Positions 10,083 to 18,166 of a stretch of DNA of 64,000 nt are shown piece by piece. Source of the DNA: Sphingobium chlorophenolicum (GTDB lineage Bacteria > Pseudomonadota > Alphaproteobacteria > Sphingomonadales > Sphingomonadaceae); the NCBI RefSeq assembly GCF_000722875.1, contig NZ_JFHR01000007.1, positions 62,001 through 126,000 of the forward strand, written 5' to 3'. A program made the translations under genes and the position numbers. Below the pieces are notes generated by a model, which saw only the letters and a list, made by a program, of their open reading frames with translations, had not been told where the DNA came from and made no database searches. Position 1 is the stretch's first letter. Every line of letters starts with the position of its first letter.

Positions 10083-10346
10083 ATGGGCGAACATGACCAT
10101 CGCATGCGCAAGCGCGGCAAGATCGTTCTGATCGGCTTCCTGCTCGTCGCCAGCTTCTTCCTCATTACCGAGCATACCGCGCACTTCCTGGGTGTGCTGC
10201 CCTATCTCATCCTGCTCGCCTGCCCGCTCATGCACCTGTTCATGCACCACGGCCAAGGTGGGCATCAGCATGGCCATGAGCCCGGCCAGGCACCCGCCGG
10301 CTTGCCGGCCAATCCCAACGGCCGCATCGAAGGAGAGCCGCGATGA
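10083..10346 (+). CDS. DUF2933-type small membrane protein
   Basis: 87 aa. A charged N-terminus is followed by one long or two short membrane segments (about residues 14-52) and a histidine- and glycine-rich tail (HLFMHHGQGGHQHGHEPG). I recognise the DUF2933 pattern, often found beside isoprenylcysteine-methyltransferase-like genes in metal-resistance clusters. The histidines could bind metal, but that is inference. Its end overlaps the start of the next gene by four bases. Confidence 0.75.
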   Translation: MGEHDHRMRKRGKIVLIGFLLVASFFLITEHTAHFLGVLPYLILLACPLMHLFMHHGQGGHQHGHEPGQAPAGLPANPNGRIEGEPR

Positions 10347-11092
10347 CGCACGCCGACTATGGCTATGGTCTGTGGGGGCTCGCGCTGGTCAATGCCGCCG
10401 TTTTCATCCTCTTTGCGTTCAGCTTCTTCAAGCCGGCAACGCGGCGCGACTGGCGCAGCTTCGGCGCGTTCAGTGCGTTCATCGTCGCGCTCTTCGCCGA
10501 AATGTATGGCTTCCCGCTCACCATCTTCCTGCTGTCGGGGTGGCTCCAGTCGCATTTCCCCGGCGTCGACTGGTGGAGCCACGATGCTGGCCACATCCTG
10601 GAAATGATGTTCGGCTGGCGCATCAATCCGCATTTCGGCCCGTTCCACATCGCCAGCTTTGTGCTGATTGGTGTAGGCTTTTGGCTAATCTCGATCGCGT
10701 GGACGGCGCTTCACACGAGTCAGCGCAAACACGAATTGGCAATGACGGGGGTCTACGCCCGGGTGCGGCACCCTCAATACGTAGGGTTCATCCTCGTCAT
10801 GCTCGGTTTCTTGCTACAATGGCCGACGCTTCTGACGCTTGCCATGTTTCCGGTGCTGGTGGTGATGTACATTCGTTTGGCTAAGCATGAGGAGAGATAC
10901 GCGCTCGCGACCTACGGCGATAGCTACCGCCAGTACATGGCCCATGTTCCCGCCTTCTTCCCCAGCTTGCGTTGGAAGCGGGAGATTGCAGGACTGGCCT
11001 TCACAGGAAATGCTCGAATGGCAGGCCATCAGACGGACGGGCCGGTTAGCGAGGGTTCTCGAGAACACGACAACATGCTGCCAGGAGGTTAG
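10343..11092 (+). CDS. Isoprenylcysteine carboxyl methyltransferase / phospholipid methyltransferase family membrane protein
   Basis: 249 aa integral membrane protein with about five hydrophobic segments. The family signature is in the C-terminal half: GVYARVRHPQYVGFIL followed by KHEERYALATYGDSYRQY. Such proteins methylate lipids or thiol/carboxyl groups with S-adenosylmethionine; the bacterial substrate is unknown. It is translationally coupled to the DUF2933 gene. Confidence 0.8.
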   Translation: MTHADYGYGLWGLALVNAAVFILFAFSFFKPATRRDWRSFGAFSAFIVALFAEMYGFPLTIFLLSGWLQSHFPGVDWWSHDAGHILEMMFGWRINPHFGPFHIASFVLIGVGFWLISIAWTALHTSQRKHELAMTGVYARVRHPQYVGFILVMLGFLLQWPTLLTLAMFPVLVVMYIRLAKHEERYALATYGDSYRQYMAHVPAFFPSLRWKREIAGLAFTGNARMAGHQTDGPVSEGSREHDNMLPGG

Positions 11093-11147
11093 ACGTTGTC
11101 CTCCTCCGCAAGATCATCACGAACATGACGAAATCGAGGGGGCGTAT

Positions 11148-11423
11148 GTGACCATGCAGGTGACGATCCTTGCGATTGTAGTAAACGGCGTTCCCGTCCT
11201 GAGCCTCCATCAGACCCGATCCGCGGCCTGGAAGCGGCTCATGAGATTCATAGACGCGAAATGGCCGGAGCGCCTGGGAGCGATGCTTCCCCCTGCCGAA
11301 GACGAAGCGAAGGCGCGCATGTTCTTTCGCGAGGAAGATAAAGACCTGTACGCGATCATCGACGCCGACATATCAGAGCTGCACGATGCCTTGGGGTGGG
11401 TCAAAGATCCCGTCGTTGGTTAG
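11148..11423 (+). CDS. Hypothetical protein, 91 aa
   Basis: No family recognised. GTG at 11148 is preceded by GAGGGGG at good distance; an in-frame ATG at 11154 (MQVTILAIVVNG) is the alternative. The N-terminal strand-like hydrophobic stretch is followed by a charged acidic C-terminal half (FFREEDKDLYAIIDADISEL). No signal peptide or membrane span is convincing. It stands between the methyltransferase-like gene and a degraded region. Confidence 0.5.
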   Translation: MTMQVTILAIVVNGVPVLSLHQTRSAAWKRLMRFIDAKWPERLGAMLPPAEDEAKARMFFREEDKDLYAIIDADISELHDALGWVKDPVVG

Positions 11424-11478
11424 CCCGTCACGCGATCGCCCTCGAAAAGCTGGGCCGCCCACCGATCGAGATCGCAGC

Positions 11479-11511
11479 CACGTCCTGAACGTCACCGAAG
11501 TTCAGGACGTG
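11479..11511. repeat. 12-bp-arm inverted repeat
   Basis: Perfect arms CACGTCCTGAAC (11479-11490) and GTTCAGGACGTG (11500-11511) with a 9-base loop. No T-run follows. It could be a terminator-like hairpin for the 91-aa gene or a dimeric regulator site. Confidence 0.55.
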
Positions 11512-11627
11512 ACCGAGCCCGGGCAGTGCGATCGGGCGCTATCTGTAAGCCGGACAAGCAACTGACCTGTTCGACCGCCGTGCCAGCGGGCTGATTGCCA
11601 AGGGCGCGGCCGGATTTTGCGTCGGCG

Positions 11628-11880
11628 CAACGGGTGTCAGTCGGTGTCGGCCTCTACGGAGAGATGTGCAGCGGCTGTCATCTATCGCCCCGGCGCGGAG
11701 GAATCGGAGGTGAGCCAAGGCCCTTAACGGCAAGCCCCGAACTGGCGAGGGGTGGCGCAACGCCTCACGCCCGCTCAGCAGCCCTGGATTATCAAGCATG
11801 GTGTAAGCTGACGGCCGAGCCGGCGGGGGGCAAGACGCACCGGATCCCCTGTCTGGGACACGGTGGCGTTCGTGCGCTAA
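11628..11880 (+). pseudogene. Decayed cytochrome c gene
   Basis: A haem-binding CxxCH motif is seen in the frame reading GLYGEMCSGCHLSP. The rest of a small c-type cytochrome appears in other frames: AEESEVSQG, then VAQRLTPAQQPWIIKHGV, then KLTA, and the C-terminal VWDTVAFVR before TAA at 11880. Together these reconstruct a normal monohaem cytochrome c broken by several frameshifts. This explains most of the 576-bp gap between 11423 and 12000. Confidence 0.65.
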
Positions 11881-11999
11881 CTCTCGGGGATGACGGCTGA
11901 GCCGTACAAGCGCTGGTCGCGGGCGCACCTGTCGGCCACGCGGGATGATGAAGAATCTGGCAGGCACGAAATGAGACACGCAAGGATGGAGATTCGACC

Positions 12000-12725
12000 C
12001 TGAGAAGCACCAAACTTCGGCTGCACCTTCTCGCGAGCCGCACTCACAAGTGGCTCGCGATCATTGTCGGCGCGCAGCTTCTTTTGTGGTTCGCAAGCGG
12101 CGCGTTGATGAGCTTCTTGCCCATCGATCGAGTGCATGGCGATCACCTTGTGGACCGCAAAGCCGTGGCGCCCTTGCCTCGCGGCGTGGCGCTCGTCCCA
12201 CCATCAGTGATCGTCGCGGCGACCGGGACGCGGATCGAGACCGTGAGCTATCGCATGTGGCTTGGCCGCCCGGTCGCTGAGGCGACAACGGCCCGAGGGA
12301 CGCGGCTGTTCGACGCGAGGACGGGCGCACTGTTGCCCGCCCCAACTGCGGCGCAAGCCCAAGCGGTAGCGAGGGCCGCCTGGCGGAGCAACGATCACCC
12401 AAGTGTGAACGTGGAACTGATCGATCGCGCCAGTCCCGAATATCGCGGCACGCTTCCCGCCTGGCGTGTGACGTTCGCCGATCCGGACTCCACTCGGATC
12501 TTCGTGGCGGCCGATACCGGCCGGATTGCGGCGGTGAGGACAGGCACGTGGCGGCTTTATGACTTCTTCTGGAGCCTTCACATCATGGATTGGAAGAATC
12601 ACGAGGACTTCAACACGCCATGGCTTCTAGGGTTTGCGCTCGGCGGCCTCGGACTTTGGCTTGGCGGGGCCGTGCTTCTTTACATGCGTTGGCCGAAGCG
12701 GCGTCGGTCAAGCGCGTCAGGCTAG
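12000..12725 (+). CDS. PepSY-domain membrane protein with unusual start
   Basis: About 241 aa if translation starts at CTG 12000. There is an N-terminal membrane helix (KWLAIIVGAQLLLWFASGALMSF), a periplasmic PepSY-like domain (ARTGALLPAPTAAQAQAVARAAW and later PAWRVTFADPDSTRIFVAADTG) and a C-terminal helix (LLGFALGGLGLWLGGAVLLYM). The frame is open back to 11952 but has no ATG, GTG or TTG before TTG 12084, which would lie inside the first helix. CTG 12000 sits eight bases after GGAG. Either a rare start or a lost ATG is implied. Confidence 0.7.
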   Translation: MRSTKLRLHLLASRTHKWLAIIVGAQLLLWFASGALMSFLPIDRVHGDHLVDRKAVAPLPRGVALVPPSVIVAATGTRIETVSYRMWLGRPVAEATTARGTRLFDARTGALLPAPTAAQAQAVARAAWRSNDHPSVNVELIDRASPEYRGTLPAWRVTFADPDSTRIFVAADTGRIAAVRTGTWRLYDFFWSLHIMDWKNHEDFNTPWLLGFALGGLGLWLGGAVLLYMRWPKRRRSSASG

Positions 12726-12837
12726 CGGACCGGCAGAAACAGGAGAAGGATGATGATAAAGAAAAGTGATAAGTCGCGCGGCGGGTTGGAACGCAGTTGA
12801 ACAGGCGAGACTTCGTTTGGCAGCGATGGGGTAGACC

Positions 12838-13107
12838 ATGGCGCATCTGAGCGATGCTGAAATGATCAACTGGATGGCGCTTTATACTGCGACCGCTCTG
12901 TGCTGCGCGATCGCAATGGCCTTGGCGATCCTTGTTCTCGCCTGTCGCCTCTGGCGCGAGAAGGCCTGGGCGCAGCTTCGCAGCGCCAAGGATGTGGCGC
13001 TGTTCCTCCCCAAATCCTGGTGGCGGTGGCAGAAGCTTTATCTGCTTTCGACGCCCGTGACGCTCGCGATCGTCAGTTCGTTCGGATTCACGTTGAGGTG
13101 GAGCTGA
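12838..13107 (+). CDS. Small membrane protein, 89 aa, unknown function
   Basis: Unrecognised. One strong membrane helix (about residues 13-37, ALYTATALCCAIAMALAILV), a basic, tryptophan-rich middle (PKSWWRWQKLY) and a second hydrophobic segment near the C-terminus. It is followed on the opposite strand by the DUF1173-like gene. Confidence 0.5.
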   Translation: MAHLSDAEMINWMALYTATALCCAIAMALAILVLACRLWREKAWAQLRSAKDVALFLPKSWWRWQKLYLLSTPVTLAIVSSFGFTLRWS

Positions 13108-13111
13108 TCGT

Positions 13112-14392
13112 TTAAAGGGCGAAGGCGTCTGAGAGTCGGGCTACCAGGTGCGCCGCGTTGCGGTCGGCCGGGGTGACAGTCAACAGTGGCGCTACTCGCC
13201 GAAGCCTTTCGCGTTGGTGGACCTCGGGCTCGCCGAACTCCAGCACCTCCAAGATCAATTGCCTGATCTCGCCGGTCGTGCCTGAACGCGCTTCGATCAG
13301 GAAGTCGGGGCGGCAGGGGCCGGCGGGAGTGAGGTGATCAAAGACGGGCTTCTCGACAAAGATATCAAGGCCCTCCTCGGCTAGCTCGCGCCTCGCTTCC
13401 AGAAGCGCGCGCAGAACGTCTCGCTCGAACTCGGAATTGACCGGGATGAAGCGACGGCCCGAATAAATCGGTTGGGCAAATGCGCGCAATGGTGCGTAGC
13501 CGTGCGCTTCCGGATACTCGCCTGCGACGATCATTACCAGGAACGGCCCCTTCACCGGTTTTCCGGCGAAAGAGAATGACTGCACCCTGTTTGCGACCCG
13601 CAATTCCTGAGCACCCGCGACCTCGATGACGTGGCCGCGGATGGCCGGCGAAAAGACGGCGAGGAAGCCTTGTGGTGCATGGCCTCGCGGCCATCGCCTC
13701 GCGAGCTGGCGAAGTGCAGCATACGCACGGCGGCTGTGCAGCGCATCGGCATGGGTCCAGAAAGCGCGGCTTAGCTCTATACTGGGTGCGATCTCGATCT
13801 TGGCGGCAGCGCGGGTCAGCGCGTCGAACTCAGCCTTAATTGACGCCGGCTCGACCTCATCGGCGAGCGGCGGGATGCGGTTCGTGCCGGCGATGTCGAT
13901 CAGCCGCCACAGGAGGCGGGCGAGGCGCGGCACCGACGCATGGCGGGTTCGATCATCAGTCGCATCATCCTCCGGCCGTTGAGCGAGCTTCTCCGGGGCG
14001 GGCCTCAGCACTTCGAAGTAGCCCTCGGGCGGGTTTGCCGGAGTCTCGCGCGTGCGAATCTCGGAGAGCCTGTGGGTGATCTGATCGCGGAAGAATGGGC
14101 AATCCTCGCGATGCTCAGGCCGCTTGGCGCTCGTCAGCCGGCGCAGATAATAGGTTTCGGCCTCCGACAGAAATGCCGGCGTCAGGATCGGTGGAGGCTC
14201 TCCGGCGGCAAGGCAGTCGCAAGCGATCCATTTTGCGCCGATACGCGCGTTCTGGACAAGGGTGATGCCCGCATCCTCATCGGCGCGGCTGCCGCTCCCT
14301 GTGTACCAGCGGACCAGCGCTTCGCGCAGTGGGTGTGGAAGAGGGATTCGGCGTCCACCCACGCCGTTCGTTTCGCGATCGATGAGCCACAT
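13112..14392 (-). CDS. DUF1173-like plasmid protein with possible nuclease-like C-terminus
   Basis: 426 aa. Three or four cysteines near the N-terminus (WIACDC at about 57-62, DCPFF near 98) could form a metal site. The C-terminal region has PVFDHLTPAGPCRPDFLIEA followed by LILEVLEFG, which resembles a restriction-endonuclease-like fold with E in place of the usual lysine. The DUF1173 assignment is from memory of alphaproteobacterial conjugative plasmids and is not certain. I chose ATG 14392 over the in-frame TTG one codon upstream. Confidence 0.6.
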   Translation of the reverse strand: MWLIDRETNGVGGRRIPLPHPLREALVRWYTGSGSRADEDAGITLVQNARIGAKWIACDCLAAGEPPPILTPAFLSEAETYYLRRLTSAKRPEHREDCPFFRDQITHRLSEIRTRETPANPPEGYFEVLRPAPEKLAQRPEDDATDDRTRHASVPRLARLLWRLIDIAGTNRIPPLADEVEPASIKAEFDALTRAAAKIEIAPSIELSRAFWTHADALHSRRAYAALRQLARRWPRGHAPQGFLAVFSPAIRGHVIEVAGAQELRVANRVQSFSFAGKPVKGPFLVMIVAGEYPEAHGYAPLRAFAQPIYSGRRFIPVNSEFERDVLRALLEARRELAEEGLDIFVEKPVFDHLTPAGPCRPDFLIEARSGTTGEIRQLILEVLEFGEPEVHQRERLRRVAPLLTVTPADRNAAHLVARLSDAFAL

Positions 14393-14498
14393 CAAATGGG
14401 TTCCACGGCGTCGAAGATCACAGTCTTTGGCACCTCGGGCGGATTGACAACTCTAAACTACTCGATCTCACTTTCATTATTCGGAGTGGGAGCAGCTG

Positions 14499-15446
14499 AT
14501 GCGAGCTTTGACGTTGATCGGTTCGGCCATGGGCCTGGTGGCAGCCAGCGGGGCCGTCGCGCAGCCGTCGAAGCCAATCAGGGCCGCCCTGGTGATCTCC
14601 ATGTCGGACGCCGCGCGCGGCACCGGGAACCCGATAGGCCCTGTCGATGGGAAGCCGACTCCGTCGACGTCGGAGGCCTCACCGCCGACGGCCGGCTTTC
14701 GCGTCCACGATCTCAGCCGGCGTTGGGTCGAGTACCAGATGGCCAGCGCATTCACCCATCTACCGGGCGTAGCAGCCGGCGCTTCTGAGGATTCGTTCGC
14801 TCCGGTGGGGGCGGCCCAGCCTCAGGTTCCATTCTCTGGCGCGTCGGTGGCGCCCGTCTCAGCGATTCCGATACCCACATGGATGAGAGGCGGCAGCGTC
14901 TTCGCCGCAGCGTCCGCTACCTATGTGCCGGGGTGCGCTCCCACCGAGTATCGGCCGAGCGGGCTTCTTACGGGCCACGCCGAGTACCGGCGCCGAGGCT
15001 ATTATAGGCTGATGGCGAACATCGCTTGCCAATACGGCATTCCGGTGGGCCTCTTCGACGCCATGATCATTCGGGAAAGTCGCTATAACGCGGCGATCTA
15101 CTCCCCGAAGAATGCGTTCGGCTTGACCCAGCTGATGCCGGACACAGCGGCCGGTCTAGGCGTCAACCGCTATGATGTGGAGCAGAATCTGCGCGGTGGC
15201 GCTCGCTACCTGCGCGAGCAGCTCGACCGGTTCGGCCAGTATCACCTCGCGCTGGCGGCCTATAACGCGGGTCCCGGTCGCGTGCGCAACGGCAAGATTC
15301 CGCCCTTCGCAGAGACGCAGGCGTACGTCTCCAACATCCTCCTGAATTGGTCGAGGCTCAGCTTGCCCCGATCGGCCCAGGGTGAGGTGACCGCATCGGG
15401 TGATCGGCTCGCAGCTTCTAGGTCAACGGTCGTGACGTCGTTTTGA
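14499..15446 (+). CDS. Lytic transglycosylase of the transfer system (SLT domain)
   Basis: 315 aa, exported: the N-terminus has a cleavable signal (LIGSAMGLVAASGAVAQ). A low-complexity Pro/Ala/Ser linker of about 100 residues precedes the soluble lytic transglycosylase domain (residues 165-300). The catalytic Glu is E193 in IIRESRYN, followed by YSPKNAFGLTQLMPDTA and AAYNAGPGRV. It would cut peptidoglycan to let the secretion channel through, and it lies just upstream of the tra operon. Confidence 0.9.
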   Translation: MRALTLIGSAMGLVAASGAVAQPSKPIRAALVISMSDAARGTGNPIGPVDGKPTPSTSEASPPTAGFRVHDLSRRWVEYQMASAFTHLPGVAAGASEDSFAPVGAAQPQVPFSGASVAPVSAIPIPTWMRGGSVFAAASATYVPGCAPTEYRPSGLLTGHAEYRRRGYYRLMANIACQYGIPVGLFDAMIIRESRYNAAIYSPKNAFGLTQLMPDTAAGLGVNRYDVEQNLRGGARYLREQLDRFGQYHLALAAYNAGPGRVRNGKIPPFAETQAYVSNILLNWSRLSLPRSAQGEVTASGDRLAASRSTVVTSF

Positions 15447-15464
15447 GATGCCGCCGTCAAGGGA

Positions 15465-15989
15465 TCAGAGAGCGAAGTCGTTGCCTTCTTCGAGCACGGC
15501 GCGACGCTGCAGTATCCTGCTGATCTCGGCGACCATTTTCTTGATGACCGCCGACTGAAAGTAAGTCCCCCATTCCTTCCGAATCTCGCTTCCGTCCATT
15601 CCCTCGAGCTCCCGAAGCGCCTCTATAAGACGATGAGGGAGACCATTGAAAAGGGTGCTGAGCATCGCGACCAGGGTGGCGAAGCGCTCGTCGCCCATCA
15701 GTTCCAGATCGCGTGCCATTTCCACACTGATAATCGCCTGCATGAGGTCGATGTTGAGCGAGCGGAGAATCGATTGGAATTCGGGCAGCGTCATCGGGGC
15801 ACGCTTGGCCGAATCGCGATGAAGAATAACCCCGAGCCGGCTCTTCTTGATGTTCGTCCTCAGGGCCATTTGCCGGATGCCCATATCCTGAGCCTCCATG
15901 GCCCGCACGATCAGCGGGATGTAGTCGGGATCGTCCCCAGGCGGTGGCGCGCTAGGCGAATCCAGCTCGATTGTGGCCAGCGATGACAC
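15465..15989 (-). CDS. Putative HTH regulator of the transfer region, 174 aa
   Basis: No named family recognised. Residues 24-75 read like a Cro/XRE-type helix-turn-helix (YIPLIVRAMEAQDMGIRQMA, NIKKSRLGVILHRD, MTLPEFQSILRSLNID). The C-terminal half is helical and acidic. It is encoded opposite to tra, next to a second small DNA-binding-like gene. Control of transfer genes is inference from position. Confidence 0.55.
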   Translation of the reverse strand: MSSLATIELDSPSAPPPGDDPDYIPLIVRAMEAQDMGIRQMALRTNIKKSRLGVILHRDSAKRAPMTLPEFQSILRSLNIDLMQAIISVEMARDLELMGDERFATLVAMLSTLFNGLPHRLIEALRELEGMDGSEIRKEWGTYFQSAVIKKMVAEISRILQRRAVLEEGNDFAL

Positions 15990-16094
15990 AGCTAAAGCCC
16001 CCCGAACGACTCTTCGGACCGGGGCAGGAAATCACTCGGTCAGGAACTTGGCAACCCTTTTTGTATCGAGTGCGGTGGGGTTGGCTCCAGCTAA

Positions 16095-16562
16095 CTACTT
16101 GAGAGGGACGACATTCCCGCTGTCACCCGGCTGATTCTCAACGGCAACCGACGATTCGCCAGCTCCCTCGATCCCCATTTTCGAGAGCAGCTTGGATGCG
16201 CTCTGTTCGACTACATAATTGAAGAGAAGCATTGATATGGCATCGGCGACGGTGAGGTCCGAGCAGAGCTCCTCGCTGAGCCTTTGCTTCGCTTCCAGCA
16301 GATTGTCGGCGCTTGTCTTGGTGATCTTAAGGTGGATGCGGATCGACCCGTTCGTCGGAATTTTGCTGAGGTGTTCGCGAAGGGTCTCGAGATCGTGTTG
16401 AGCGAGCGCATGCGAAACGCGGGATTCAGCCAGCTTGTCCACCATGCTGGCGAGGCTCTGGTAGCATTTCGTCTCGTTAGAGAGCAGGCGAAGGCTCTCC
16501 GTGGTCAGGCGGAACAGATACTCCGATATGTCGAGCGAATAATCGCGGCTATCGCCACTCAT
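16095..16562 (-). CDS. Putative ribbon-helix-helix-like protein, 155 aa
   Basis: Unrecognised by name. Residues about 75-120 have a strand (SIRIHLKITK) followed by two helices (SADNLLEAKQRLSEELC and TVADAISMLLFNYVVEQ), the order of ribbon-helix-helix DNA-binding domains. The N-terminal half is helical. It is divergent from the tra operon and faces the palindrome array at 16695-16767, so an autoregulator or a relaxosome accessory protein is plausible. Confidence 0.5.
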   Translation of the reverse strand: MSGDSRDYSLDISEYLFRLTTESLRLLSNETKCYQSLASMVDKLAESRVSHALAQHDLETLREHLSKIPTNGSIRIHLKITKTSADNLLEAKQRLSEELCSDLTVADAISMLLFNYVVEQSASKLLSKMGIEGAGESSVAVENQPGDSGNVVPLK

Positions 16563-16694
16563 CTTTGCACGTCCCCCGACCTCGATCCGACAGCCCTGGC
16601 GACGCCGAGCCTAGCAGGATTGGTTGAGCACGCCCAATACGACTCGTCGGTCAATAGGTCGATTCTACTCTTCGTTCTGGATGTCCGCAAACCG

Positions 16695-16767
16695 GGACAC
16701 GTGTCCGCGTCTGCGGGCGGCGCGTCCGTAAGGGCGGACACAGGTCCGCGAGTCGGGACGTGTGTCC
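16695..16767. promoter_or_regulatory. Three phased palindromes upstream of the tra operon
   Basis: Three related 12-mers: GGACACGTGTCC (16695-16706, a perfect palindrome), GGACACAGGTCC (16736-16747) and GGACGTGTGTCC (16756-16767, whose reverse complement is GGACACACGTCC). Consensus GGACACnnGTCC. Centres are 41 and 20 bp apart, close to whole helical turns. Half-sites lie at both ends. The array sits in the 363-bp gap between the minus-strand RHH-like gene and the pilin gene, as expected for an operator of the divergent transcription units. The rest of that gap shows no gene; TTGAAA at 16791 is a possible -35 element. Confidence 0.6.
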
Positions 16768-16925
16768 GAGCACCCGGACAAATTCGCGTCTTGAAATGGC
16801 GAGGTTAGCAAAAAGCTACACAAGGCGCCTGGTTCCATCTCGGAGTCGTTGTTCCCCAAGTCCATTCGGTCTCACCCTTCAATTGGGCGCGGAGGAGCCG
16901 CGTCTCCATCGAAGGGAAACTCACT

Positions 16926-17246
16926 ATGCAGTCTGTGCTGAAGCGGAGCGGCCGTATGGAGATGGCGATCCTCGCCCTCGCCGTGCTGGCATTCGCGCTC
17001 CTCTACTTTGCCGATCCGGCCTTTGCCGGAGCGGACACCACGTTCGACACCGCCCTCACGAAGTTCACCGACTTTCTCGAGGGCTCGGGCGGCAAGATCA
17101 TTACGGTCCTCTCGCTCGCGGGCGGCATCGTGGCGCTCGCCTCGGGCCGCTTCTCCATGGGTCAGATCGCGATCCCGGTGGGCGTCGGCGTCGGCGCTGG
17201 GACCGGCATTCCGATCGTCACCTCGACCGTGACGGCGACGATCTGA
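16926..17246 (+). CDS. traA: Conjugative pilin precursor TraA (VirB2/TrbC-like)
   Basis: 106 aa. A long leader with a hydrophobic helix (MAILALAVLAFALLYFADPAFA) ends in an Ala-x-Ala-type cleavage site. The mature part has two hydrophobic segments separated by a short basic loop (GGIVALASGRFSMGQIAIP), the pilin pattern. First gene of the F-type operon, followed by traL, which is the usual order. Leader removal could involve the S26 peptidase encoded at 25782. Confidence 0.8.
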   Translation: MQSVLKRSGRMEMAILALAVLAFALLYFADPAFAGADTTFDTALTKFTDFLEGSGGKIITVLSLAGGIVALASGRFSMGQIAIPVGVGVGAGTGIPIVTSTVTATI

Positions 17247-17307
17247 AGCATCCGCACGGCTCGGTCGGGGTAGCAGCCCCGGTCATGCTCGCGGGGAGGG
17301 TGGTGCA

Positions 17308-17598
17308 ATGGCCGCAGACAAGTACGCGATCCCATCTCATCTGGATGATCCCGAGCTGATCGGGCTGTGGACCCTGGATGAGTTCCTGGCGATGGTAATT
17401 CCCTTCGTCTGGGGGATCATGACCCAGCACATCCTTATTGGCATGGCGGCAGCGTTCGCCGGCTGGTGGGGACTTAAGAAAGCGAAGGCGGGTCGTGCAG
17501 CGTCTTGGCTGCTTCACTTGGCCTATTGGCATCTTCCGGCCGGCTTCACCGGTCTGAGAGCCACGCCACCCTCGTACCTCCGATTGATGGCGGGGTAA
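17308..17598 (+). CDS. traL: Type-F conjugal transfer protein TraL
   Basis: 96 aa inner-membrane pilus-assembly protein. The family start is seen (YAIPSHLDDPELIGLWTLDEF), followed by two membrane segments (residues about 30-65) and the C-terminal YWHLPAGF. Its order after traA and before traE is canonical. It ends two bases before traE. Confidence 0.88.
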   Translation: MAADKYAIPSHLDDPELIGLWTLDEFLAMVIPFVWGIMTQHILIGMAAAFAGWWGLKKAKAGRAASWLLHLAYWHLPAGFTGLRATPPSYLRLMAG

Positions 17599-17599
17599 G

Positions 17600-18166
17600 A
17601 TGGACCTTTCGTACAGCCATGCGCACAACCAGCGCGTTCTGAAGCAGCGCAACCTGTTGGTGGTTGTCGCAGCCGGGCTCGCCGGGCTGACGGCGCTCCT
17701 CCTCCTGTTCGGCATCTCCCGCGACCGCGAAATCGTGCTGCAGCCCGTGCTTCGCTCCCCGGTGACGGTGAGCAGCGCCGGCGTGTCGCGCGAATATCTC
17801 GAGATGATCACGCGAGATGTCGTCTTGCTGACGCTCGACCGGAGCCCGCAGAACCTCGAATATTGGATGAACTCGGTCCTCGCCATCACGGCGCCGCGGG
17901 CCCAGGGGAAGATCAAAGGCGACCTTCTCAAAATCGTCAACGAGCAGCGCGGCTCCTCCATTTCCCAGTTTTTCACGATCCAGTCGATGGAGATCGACCC
18001 GAAGAATCTCCGCTCCGAAGTGACCGGGGAGCTCCACACTATCGTCGGAAACAAGGTGATCTCGAATGAGCGCCGAACCTTCCGTTACGACTGGGAGTAC
18101 CAGGGTCTCTCTCTGCGCCTGATCGGCTTCGGCATGGTCCGTACCGGCAAGGAGCAACACCAATGA
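17600..18166 (+). CDS. traE: Type-F conjugal transfer protein TraE (VirB5/VirB8-like scaffold)
   Basis: 188 aa. An N-terminal membrane anchor (LLVVVAAGLAGLTALLLLFGI, about residues 16-36) precedes a periplasmic domain of the TraE family. It is part of the pilus-assembly inner-membrane complex. Its stop overlaps the traK start. Confidence 0.88.
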   Translation: MDLSYSHAHNQRVLKQRNLLVVVAAGLAGLTALLLLFGISRDREIVLQPVLRSPVTVSSAGVSREYLEMITRDVVLLTLDRSPQNLEYWMNSVLAITAPRAQGKIKGDLLKIVNEQRGSSISQFFTIQSMEIDPKNLRSEVTGELHTIVGNKVISNERRTFRYDWEYQGLSLRLIGFGMVRTGKEQHQ

